A DNA stretch of 64,000 bases from Karstenula rhodostoma CBS 690.94 (lineage: Eukaryota > Ascomycota > Dothideomycetes > Pleosporales > Didymosphaeriaceae). Location: contig MU001504.1 in assembly GCA_010093485.1 (NCBI GenBank), positions 1,496,437 through 1,560,436 of the forward strand, in the 5' to 3' direction. Below the pieces are notes generated by a model that did not search any database, was not told where the DNA came from, and worked only from the letters and a program-made list of their open reading frames with translations. Positions 53,859 to 64,000 of this stretch are shown here, one piece after another. Positions within the stretch are counted from its first letter, which is position 1; every line of letters starts with the position of its first letter. Made by a program: the position numbers and the translations under genes.

Positions 53859-55168
53859 CCCCTCCTAAGTAAGAGGGATTACTTAAACTACTTTACTATA
53901 TATTTTTAGTAATTTATATTACTTTATATTATTCCTATATATACTATATTTTTATCTAAACTTTCTTTAATTACTAATAATAATACTAGTTTTAATTAGG
54001 ATTATAAATTTAGTTAGCTATATTTTTTTATCTAATTCTACTAATACCTATAAACTATAATATACTATTATAATAATAATAATAATATTTATAATAACTA
54101 CTAATATTAAGATATATATATATCTAGCTTATATATTTTATAATAAAGAAATACTATATATCTTATTAGATATTACTACTACCTATAAAAGAAAAAAGAA
54201 CTATATACTATTACCTATATATATTACTAGTCTTAATATAATACCTATTTTTAGAGTTAATAATATATTTAATAATAATAAGGTATAGAATCTATCTAGT
54301 ACTTATTTCTTTTATTTATACTTTTACTTATTCTATACCTTATATATATATTTAAATAAGTTCTATAACTCTATAATCTATTTTTAATAATAGTAAGAGA
54401 AGCTCTTTATAAGTAAAAAATTTACTAAGTCTAAGTTATTCTTCCTTTTAATAATATAGTTTTATATATTTTTAGTCTTATTAGCTATAACTCTATATTT
54501 TAGGGTAACTAGACTTTTAAAAAGAGATTAGAAGAAAATTAGTATAAAGAATTTTAAAAGACTACCTTTTACTAGTAACTAATATTCTAAGACCTTAAAA
54601 TAATTATCTATAATTTAAATATAGATAACTAAATAGTTTTTTAATAAATACTTAACTATTTTAACTTTTATAAAGTTATTATATATTTAGTTATTAATAA
54701 TAGACTAGACTAGAAATACTATAGTAATAGATATAATAAGAAAAGATAAGGATATTTAATACTTAATAAGGCCTAATAAATATAGTATATAGTATAGAGA
54801 TAATAGAAATAGTAGATAATAGATAACTATATTATATAATATTATATAAAGAATAGTATAGTTTTTTACCTATTATCCTACTATTAAGATAACTAACTAA
54901 CTAATAATAATACTAATATTTAATATTAATAGTTAACTAACTTACTCTAAATTATAAGTACCCTATAATTACTTAGTATATATCTAATTTAGATCTAATT
55001 ATAAAAGATATATATATCTAGCCTAGCCTTTATATAGATAAAAGCCCGCTAGAGGAGGATAATCTATAATTTTTAAGCTATTTAAAATATTTATATTTTA
55101 GTACCCTATTAAGTTTCTTTATTAAGTTTTACTATAGCTTATCTAAGCTCGTAAAGTATTATATTTAA
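53859..55168 (-). mobile_element. Element A, copy 1 (inverted relative to copy 2)
   Basis: 1310 bp, beginning CCCCTCCTAAGT on the plus strand and ending TATTATATTTAA. It is flanked by a 13-bp direct repeat with one G/A difference (AATAATAGGCTTA at 53846-53858; AATAATAGACTTA at 55169-55181). It is the reverse complement of 58402-60042 over its whole length apart from insertions. No coding frame survives. The class is not known: there are no clear terminal inverted repeats, and a 13-bp duplication is unusual for a cut-and-paste transposon. Confidence 0.75.
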
Positions 55169-55330
55169 AATAATAGACTTAAGTATATACTTAATAAATA
55201 GTATATAAAAATTCTATATATATAATATTTACTAATATATATTAAAATTAATAATTTAGAGACTTATTAATTTATAGTCTTTTTCTATTATTATATAGTT
55301 ATAAAATATATCTATTATAACTTATTAAAT

Positions 55331-56614
55331 AGTCTAGATTCTAATCTAGGCCTATAGAACTATATAGTATATTTATAATAAAAGAAAAACCTTTTTATTT
55401 TTTTTTAATACTTATTTATTTACTTTTAGATTTTTATTTATATAATTTAAACCTTTTTTTTTTTTTTTTTTATATATTTTTATACTTTTTTAATTATTAG
55501 TATAATACTAATTAATAGTTATTTAAATACTAATTCTTTTATTTATTTATATTTACTAATATTTTTAACTTTTATTTATAACTTATAGCTTATTCTATTA
55601 CTATTACTATTACTATTACTATTAATATTATTTATTTATTATTACTTATTTATTATTACTATTAATATTATCTATTACTTTTTACTTTACCTATTACTAT
55701 AGAGTAACTATTACCTACTCTATATTTATTAACTATATAGATTACTTTAATTTAATTATAATTACTTTTACTATAAAGTCTAGTTCCTTTTAGCCCTTAA
55801 AAATTATTATAATTATCTTTTATTACTTATATATAAAGTCCTTATTCTTAACTAACTACTATAGTATTATTTCTATCTAGATTAGTAATATCGTATTAGT
55901 AATATCGTGTTAGCGATACTATATATATATATATATATAAGAAACTTACTAATAGACTCTATAATTATATAGTTTATAGCTATAACTTATAGTATTTATA
56001 TACTAAATTAATTATTATACTAATAGAAGTTAATTTACTAAATAATATATTAGATTTTATAATATATATAGTTAGATATATCTAGATTATTAATAGACTT
56101 ATTACTAGTATATACTAGATTATATTTATTACTAAAAATTAGTTATTTATTATTATTAACTATTTTAATAAAATAGGATATAGTATAGGTTTTTTTTTAT
56201 AAAAACTAGTCTTTATATATAGTATTATAAATTATTTATTATTAATAAATAATTTCTCTTTTATATTTTTTTTTAAATTATAATATTATTAATATTTTAT
56301 AATATTTTTAATATTTTATAACTTCTCTATAATTATATATTAGGTATTAGTAAATAAGAAGTATATTACTCTACTAGTATTATATAATATTATAGTATTA
56401 TAATATTATAGTATTACTATATTATATAATATATATAAATAAATTAATACTTAGTTAATTAAGTCTAGTATTATAGATATCCTTCTTTTTTTTTTATTAT
56501 AAATAGTACTATCCTTTAGAGTTATTTAATAGAATTATATAGTATCTCTAGATTTTTTTTTATTACTAGATAGTTATAATAGTAGCTTTATATTAAAAAA
56601 AAAAAAAAAAAAAA
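55331..56614 (+). mobile_element. Element R, copy 1 (poly(A)-tailed retroelement-like)
   Basis: Starts with AGTCTAGATTCTAATCTAGG and ends in an uninterrupted run of 22 A (56595-56616, the last two shared with the flank). The flanks AACTTATTAAA (55319-55329) and AACTTACTAAA (56615-56625) form an 11-bp target duplication with one C/T difference. About 1.28 kb; no frame survives. A poly(A) tail plus a target duplication of this size is typical of elements mobilised by a non-LTR reverse transcriptase. Confidence 0.75.
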
Positions 56615-57926
56615 AACTTACTAAAGGCCTTTATAATAAAGTAAAATATATTTTATATTTTTAGCTTTTTTTATATATTTATATATAAGTATTAATTATT
56701 AATATATAAATATAATTATATAGTTAGTAATATAGTCTTATATAACTTTAAATATAAAATCTAATATTTAATAGGTAATTTTACTAGTAATAATATTATT
56801 AGTAAATTAGTAGATATTATTCTAATCTTTATAAAAGCTTATAAGGTATTTATATAAGTATAAAAAATTATTATTAATAGTACTTAATTATTATTTAATA
56901 TAAGTATATATATCTTTAATTTTTAATATTACTATTAATTTATAATATAGGTAATAATTTATATAATAACTAAATAAAATATTTATATAATTATTTAACT
57001 AGATTTTATATAGATATTACTCTATATATAGAGATATAAATTTAATACTTTAAAAGTAATTTTTAAAAACCTTAGTAGTCTTTATATTAAATATTTAATA
57101 ATATATTTTTATAAAGTTTTTAGTCTTTAGTATATTAATCTAGTTAGTATTATTATAATATTAGCTAAGCTTATTATAAGAGGTTTTCTATATATCTAAT
57201 CTAGATCTATACCTTAAGGATTATTTAAGAAATAAAATATAATAAAGATAAATATATAGTTAAGTAATAATTTTATATTATAATAGAATATAAAATAATA
57301 ATTCTAAAAGAAGACTAAGTATTTATATATATATAAATAGTTTTAATTAGAATATAAAAGTAAACTACTTCTAAATAATATTTTAAATTAATTATAAAAA
57401 ATAGGAACTATATAAACTAGTCTAGATTCTAATCTAGGCCTATAGAATTATATAGTATACTTATAATAGGAAAGAGCTTTTTATTCTTTTTTAATACTTA
57501 TTTTATATATTTTTATACTTTTTTAATTATTAGTATAATACTAACTATTATTTAATACTAATTCTTTTTATTTATATTTACTAATATTCTTAACTTTTAT
57601 TTATAGTTTATAGTTTATAGCTTATAGCTTACCCTATTACTATTATTATTACTATTAATACTATCTATTTATTATTACTATTAATATTACTTATTTATTA
57701 TTACTATTAATATTATTTACTATTTCCTTATATATTCTATAAAGTTACTATTATCTACTCTATATTTATTAATTATATAGATTACTTTAACTTAATTATA
57801 ATTATTTTTATTATAAAGTCTAGCTCTTTTTAACTCTTAAAAACTATTATAATTAACTTTTACTACTTACTAATAAAGTTTCTATTTCTAGTTAATTACT
57901 ATAGAGATAATTTTATTCTAGATTAG

Positions 57927-57964
<38 letters not shown>

Positions 57965-58802
57965 AAATTTACTAATAAACTCTATAATTATATAGTCTAT
58001 AACTATAACTTATAGTATTTATATACTAGATTAATTATTATACTAATAAAGGTTAACTTACTAGATAATATATTAAATTTTATAATATATATAATTAAAT
58101 ATATCTAAGTTACTAATAAACTTACTACTAGTATATACTATATTATATTTATTACTAAAAATTAATTACTTATTATTATTAGTTATTTTAATAGAGATAT
58201 AGTATAGGTCTCTTTTTATAAAAATTAGTCTTTATATATAGTACTATAAGTTATTTATTACTAGTAGGTAATTTCTTTTTTATATTCTTTTTTAAATTAT
58301 AATATTATTAATATTTTATAATATTTTTAATATTTTATAACTTCTCTATAATTATATATTAGGTATTAGTAAATAAGAAATATACTATCCTACTAGTATT
58401 ATTAAATATAATACTTTATAAGCTTAGATAAGCTATAGTAAAACTTAATAAATAAATTTAATAGAGTACTAAAATATAAATATTTTAAATAACTTAAAGA
58501 TTATAGGTTTTCCTTCTTTAGTAGGGTTTACTTATATAAAAACTAGATATATATCTCTTATAAATATAAAACTATATAGATACTTATATAATATTTAATT
58601 TAAATTAAATATATACTAAGTAGTTATAGAATATTTATAATTTAGAGTAAGTTAATTAACTACTAGTATTAAATTTTAGTATATACTTAGTTAGTTACTT
58701 AGTTACTTTAATAGTAGAATAATAGGTAAAAAGCTATACTATTCTTTATATAATATTATATAATATAGTTATTTCTTTATCTTTATTATCTCTATACTAT
58801 AT

Positions 58803-58917
58803 ATTATAGAGATTCACTATAAGGTAGGGTAACTTAATAAAGTAGGGGGGATAAAAAGGTACGTTATACTTTACTAATACACGAATAAAGGGGGACTAAA
58901 AAAGCGGCTAAGGCTTT
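58803..58917. mobile_element. 115-bp insertion that escaped RIP
   Basis: Present in element A copy 2 and absent from copy 1. Flanked by CTATACTATAT on both sides (58792-58802 and 58918-58928). Unlike everything around it, it keeps several CG and CA dinucleotides (GTACGTTATAC, ACACGAATAAAG, AAAGCGGCTAAGG). No terminal inverted repeats seen; it has internal partial repeats (AATAAAGTAGGGGGG and AATAAAGGGGGAC). Confidence 0.65.
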
Positions 58918-59646
58918 CTATACTATATATCTATTAGATTTTTTAATATTAGATTTTTTTTACTATTTATTAAATATCCTTATCTTTTTTATTATATTTA
59001 TTACTATAGTATCTCTAGTCTAGTCTACTATTAATAACTAAATATATAGCTTCTTAAATACTAAAATTATTAAATACTTATTAATAAAGAATTTAGTTAC
59101 CTATATATAGCTTATTAATTAGATAGACTCTATATTATATATATATTAACTACTAGTAAATAATAGCCTTTTAAAGAGGATATTCCTTTTCTTTTTCTAC
59201 TCCTATCTAGAGAGTATAATTAACCTAGCTATCTATAAAGATAAAACTAAAGAAACCCTTTTTATATAGAACTTTATTATTAATAGTAATCTAATTAGGG
59301 ACTCTAGTAAAATATTAATTATCTAGCTAGTAATAAATAGCTATTTAATATAGACTATAGAGATAAAGTACTTATATAAGTATATATATAAGCTATATAA
59401 TATATTTAAGTAAAAGTAACTAAAATATTTAAAGTAAATACTAATCCTTTTTTTATATTAAATATATTACTAACTCTAAGAATAGATATTATATTAGGGC
59501 TAGTATTATATATAAATATATAAATAATAATATATAGTTCTTTTCTTTTATAAGTAATAATAATCTCTAATAGGGTATAAAATATTTCTTTATTATAAGG
59601 TATATAGACTAGATATATATATATTAATATTAGTAGTTACTATAAA

Positions 59647-59647
<1 letters not shown>

Positions 59648-59741
<94 letters not shown>

Positions 59742-59751
59742 NNNNNNNNNN

Positions 59752-59826
<75 letters not shown>
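59648..59826 (+). repeat. Expanded TTA microsatellite with assembly gap
   Basis: About 56 TTA units around a 10-N gap (59742-59751). The homologous site in element A copy 1 (about 54068-54086) has only about six units. The true length is unknown. Confidence 0.95.
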
Positions 59827-59828
<2 letters not shown>

Positions 59829-61749
59829 ATAGTATATTATAGTTTATAGGTATTAATAGAATTAAATAGAAAAATATAGTTAACTAAATCTATAATTCTA
59901 ATTAAGACTAGTACTATTATTATTTAGTAGTTAAAGAAAGTTTAGATAAAAATATAATATATATAGGAACTCTATAAAGTAATATAGATTACTAAAAATA
60001 TATAATAGAATAGTTTAAATAATTCCTTTTATTTAGGAGGGGCCTACTAGTATTATATAGTATTATAGTATTATAGTATTACTATATTATATAATATATA
60101 TAGATAGGTTACTATTTAATTAATTAAATCTAGTATTATAGGTATCCTTCTTTTTTATTTATTATAAATAATATTATTCTTTAGAAAAAAAAAAAAAAAA
60201 AAAAAACTATATAAAAATCCTTTTAAATTATATACTAGTTATTCTATTCTTTTAATATTCTATTATTTTATATAGAAGGGATTATTTTTAGAATATTTAT
60301 TATCTCTAAAATATCTATTCTATATAGAATAATATTATATAACCCTATTATTTTACTAGCCCTAGACTTCTATAAGATATTATTATATAATATTAATAAC
60401 TAGTTCTTTTAAATTTTATTACTAACCTTTTATTTTTTATAGTTAATACTATTTTTTATTATATTACTTCTTAGTATTTTTTCTATAATTATAATATTAC
60501 CTTTTTATTTAAAATTTTTATTCTAATATTCTATTACTATTTTTATAGTATAGTTATTATATAGTATTTCTATCCTTATTAGATTCTAGTATATAAAAAT
60601 AAGCTACTTTTAAAATTAACTTATATTATATTCTTTTTAAAATTTTCTTTATTTTTCTAATTATACTAAAAGCTTTTTATTTAATAGTTAAGTCTTATTA
60701 TACTTATATATAAAAGATTAAATTTTAAGATCTAGAAATATTAGATTTACTAAGTTATAAGTATTATTAAAAGCTAAAGCTTTATTATTTTATAGATATA
60801 AAAACTAACTATTATACTAGCTACCTTTTTATATATATAAACTATAGTCTTTAAATATCTAATAAAGAGTAAAAATATATTTAAATAAAAAAATATAAAA
60901 AATATTTTACTTTTTTTTATATTAAGACTAAGATTACTTACCTTAAAGTAGAGATTATAGAGATAAAGAAGTAGAAGTATTTTTTTATTTAATATAATTT
61001 TTAGATTATTAGTATTATAGATTATTTATAAAAGGAGGATTTTTTATCTATATAAAGTATAGTTTCTAATAGTTAATATATACTTTTATTATCTTTACTA
61101 ATAACTATTAATAATAACTAATTATAGGCTAATTTTTCTTTCTTTTTTTTAATCTTTTTAATTCTTTTATTAATTTTAATTTTATATTTTTTCTAACTAA
61201 CCCCTTTAGAATTATTTTAACTAGAACTCCTCTAGTAATTTTTTATAGTTTATAAGATTTCCTTCTATTTTTTATATATTATATTATTCTAGCTATCTTT
61301 TCTATTTAACTAGATATTTTTACTAATCTTTAATTATTTATAGATTTTTAATTACTTTAATCTTATACTTATTATCTTTTAATTTTAGTTAGATTTTAAT
61401 TAGAGTATTTAGAGGTACTAGTTCTAAAAATAATTTATAAAAAATAAAATAAATTTTTATACCTATTAATAGAAGTAACTTAGTTATAACTAGTCTCTTT
61501 ATTTTTTAAATTTTAAAGAATTCTATTTAAAAGTAATTTAGTTTTTTATTTAATTATTTTATCTTTAGATTTTTTTATAATAGAAAAACTTTATTCTTTT
61601 TTTTAAAGATTAGTTTTTTAATTCTTTATTTATTTATATTCTTAAATACTATAAGGACTCTATAGGTAATTCTTTTCTATAAGATTTTATAAAATTTTTT
61701 TATTTTTTAAGCTTTATTTTATACTTTAGTAGAAATACTTTCTATATTC

Positions 61750-64000
61750 TTTAGATTTTAATAAGTAATTAACTTATATTTATAGTTTATATAGTAGGGT
61801 AAGTATTCTATTATATCTAATCTTAAGCTATTATATACTAACTATATAGTTAGTAGAAATTTTATCTAGTTATCTTATTACTTATTAATATAGAACTATA
61901 AATACTACTTAAGTATTTAATTTATATATTTTATCTATTTATCTATTTTAGAATAAAAGTTTATTAATAGCTTTTAGTTTATTTCTAGAGCTATAGTAAA
62001 AGTATTCTAATACTTTAAAGTAAAGAGCTTATTTCTATTTATAATAAATTCTTCTAATAATTTATACTTAAAAAATAATATATTATCTACTTTATAAACT
62101 AGTACTTTTACTATTATAGACTTTTTTATAGGCCTAAACTTAGCTATTTTTATAAGTCTATATACTATTATTATAATAGTATTATATATATATTTTATTC
62201 CTAGCTATAGTAATTTTAAAACTTTTATAATAAAATTTATTATTATACTTTACTATAGTTATTTTACTATAGATAGTAATTATAAAAGTCTATAAAACTT
62301 ATATTTTTTAGATTTATTTTTTTAATAAGTTAAATAGTTACTTATCTTTTATATTACTAGTTACTTAAGCTTAGAAATAGTATATTTATTTATAATATAA
62401 TATATTATTTCTTTAATATTTAGATATTTCTATTCTTTTAATTTATATAGTTTTCTAATTAGAATAAGTATATATCTATTATTAATAATAATCTATTATT
62501 AATAGTCTTATCTAGTTTTATTAAAACTATATTTAAAGAAATTATATTCCTCTTTTTAGTCTAAATTAAATTTCTAGTAATTCTAGAAGTTTTATACTTT
62601 TAGTTTTATATATTTTTAGCTAGTTATTTATACTCTAATCTTTAGTTAATTATATTTAAGTATACTATTTTTATATCTATATAGTACTATATTATATAGT
62701 TTAACTTTATTTTTAATTAAGTCTAATTATCTCCTTAAGATATTTATTATACTATTAAGAGTTTTAGATTAATAGTAAATTATAAAATTAAAGTTTATTA
62801 AAAATTTTATCTATTATATTTATTATTAGTTAAGCTTTTTAGTTAATATAAAACTAGTAAGATTTTAGTAGTCTATTTATATTTCTACCTTAAAGTAGAC
62901 TTTTATAAGTTATACTTTCTATTATTTAAAAGTATTTACTATTACTAGTAGTTTTTTATTATAAATATTATAGTTAAGTTCTACTCCTAAAAACTTTTAT
63001 AAATAATAGAATACTAGTCTCTATTTTCTATTTTTATATAATTATAGAAGAATTATTTCTAATATATAGTTAAATATATTTATTTTAATCCTTACTAGTT
63101 TTTATAGGTTAAATATCTATAGAAGTAGGGCTATTAGAAATATTATCTATAATTTTCTAAATATCTTTAATAGTTTTTTTTAAATTAGTTATATAATTTT
63201 ATTATTACTCTTTTTTATAAAATCTATTAGTAGTATAGTAGTTTTAGAATAGTTCTTTATAAACTTCTAATAGAAATTAGTAAACTTTAAAAAAAACTAA
63301 ATATCCTTTACTAACTTAAAAATTAGCTATTTTTATATAGTAGTAATCTTTTTTAAATCTATTAATATACCTTTTTTTAAAATAATAAATTCTAGATACT
63401 TTATTTTAGTAATATAGAACTTATACTTATTTAAATAAAAAAGTAATTAATACTTTTTTATTTTTTTAAATACTTTTTTTATATATTCTATATATTTCTC
63501 TAGTGTTCTAGTAGAGTAAATAAGTATATTATTAAAATATACTATATAAAATATATCTAAATATTTATATAGTACTTTATTAATAACTACCTAAAATATT
63601 ATAGGGGTATTTATTAACCTAAATAGTATAATCTAGTATTTATAAAAACTATACTTAGTTCTAAATATTATTTTTTATTTATATTCTTTAGCTATTTATA
63701 TATAGTAATATCTATTATATATATTAAATTTTATAAATTACTTAATTTTCTAGAGTTAGTCTATAAGCTCTATAATTAAGGATAATAAATACTAGTTCTT
63801 AATTATAATATTATTTAGCTATTTATAATTTATATAAAATTATAACTTACTATTTTTCTTAAATACTTATAGAATTAGAAAGGTTATAAAACTATAATTT
63901 TTTTTAGATATATTTCTATTTTAAATTTTTTTATAAATATTTCTATATTTCTTTTTCTTAGTTTACTAATATTAGTTTTAGCTATTCTAGTTATAGTTTT
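61750..64000 (-). mobile_element. RIP-degraded Ty3/gypsy retrotransposon relic
   Basis: On the minus strand the RIP-mutated sequence can still be aligned by eye to gypsy pol. The reverse-transcriptase region lies at about 63.38-63.8 kb: an ELID start, INTPIIF where family members have TNAPATF, LYKYLDIF, then YFNN at 63528-63539 in place of the catalytic Y-x-DD, then ILIYS. An integrase-tail segment lies at about 61.8-62.0 kb (DN-stop-IKFLLTI, VYNS). Many stops are present. RNase H is expected between them. The 5' part runs out of the window; LTRs were not found. Confidence 0.65.

Larger units (their letters stand above)
58402..60042 (+). mobile_element. Element A, copy 2, inserted in element R
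   Basis: 1641 bp beginning TTAAATATAATACTTTA and ending TTTAGGAGGGG, flanked by an exact 13-bp duplication CCTACTAGTATTA (58389-58401 and 60043-60055). Longer than copy 1 because of a 115-bp insert, a nearby short expansion and a greatly enlarged TTA microsatellite. Opposite in orientation to copy 1, so the two form a large inverted repeat about 3.2 kb apart. Confidence 0.8.
57417..60204 (+). mobile_element. Element R, copy 2, split by element A
   Basis: Same start as copy 1 (AGTCTAGATT at 57419) and the same 22-A tail (60185-60206). Flanks AACTATATAAA (57406-57416) and AACTATATAAA (60205-60215) are an exact 11-bp duplication. At 58402-60042 it is interrupted by element A copy 2; the R sequence resumes after the insert. 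Near the 3' end it lacks about 90 bp that copy 1 has before its tail. Confidence 0.75.
52918..64000. other. AT-rich, RIP-degraded transposon block
   Basis: About 11 kb (extending past the window) of roughly 80-85% AT by eye, with no coding frame of 60 codons or more. CpA/TpG and CpG are almost absent while CpT/ApG and CpC remain, as expected after saturating RIP, which converts CpA to TpA. Clearly repeated elements, poly(A) runs and one gypsy-type retrotransposon relic are described separately. A run of 10 N at 59742-59751 marks an assembly gap. Confidence 0.9.

Noticed and set aside
55331..58401. Direct repeats at 55.3 and 57.4 kb as two LTRs of one retrotransposon
   Set aside because: Each repeat has its own poly(A) tail and its own, different, target duplication, so they are separate insertions.
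53800..60100. Large inverted repeat as a palindromic replication or telomere structure
   Set aside because: The two arms are explained by two opposite insertions of element A, each with its own target duplication; no telomeric repeats are present.

Overview
This is nuclear DNA of a filamentous ascomycete, probably a Dothideomycete (inference). Genes carry short introns (about 42-140 bp) with GTATGT/GTAAGT/GTGAGT-type donors and CTAAC or CTGAC branch sites. The content is fungal: SLA1, CGR1, an Mnn10-type glycosyltransferase, an ARG13-type carrier, CFEM and DUF6536 relics, a HET-NB-ARC-TPR NLR and F-box proteins. The last 11 kb is an extremely AT-rich block with the C-to-T signature expected of repeat-induced point mutation (RIP). 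No tRNA, rRNA, CRISPR array or bacterial operon was found.

Layout. 0-3.1 kb: a badly decayed gene on the minus strand, then a small low-complexity gene. 3.4-5.9 kb: dipeptidyl-peptidase V-like serine peptidase. 6.4-8.7 kb: five-exon gene with a RanBP2-type zinc finger and two C-terminal membrane segments, interrupted by one stop. 9.7-12.8 kb: HET-NB-ARC-TPR NLR. 13.8-22.7 kb: CYSTM peptide, SLA1 endocytic adaptor, Dal5-like MFS transporter and short-chain dehydrogenase. 23-28.2 kb: three small CCCH zinc-finger genes (two of them head-to-head paralogues), with a diverged duplicated segment in inverted orientation. 28.7-38.4 kb: F-box protein, a repeat-rich disordered protein, a small hypothetical protein and a His-rich coiled-coil membrane protein. 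39-42.8 kb: CGR1, mitochondrial ornithine carrier and PXMP4-type peroxisomal protein. 43-46.3 kb: two divergent pseudogenes (CFEM and DUF6536). 47.5-51.9 kb: a single-pass membrane protein and the Mnn10-type glycosyltransferase. 52.9-64 kb: RIP-degraded transposon block.

Most genes between 3.4 and 51.9 kb are unrelated housekeeping genes and do not form a cluster. Three points stand out. (1) An NLR with near-identical 42-residue TPR units lies tail-to-tail with a membrane-anchored zinc-finger gene that carries a single stop. (2) There is a local family of CCCH genes with diverging zinc ligands. (3) The AT block can be read as nested insertions: two copies of a poly(A)-tailed element with 11-bp target duplications, one of them split by an element with a 13-bp target duplication, which in turn carries a 115-bp insert that escaped RIP.

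Gene models were assembled by hand. Exon joins were accepted only when splice signals, reading phase and protein continuity agreed. No similarity search was possible, so family names rest on recognised motifs.
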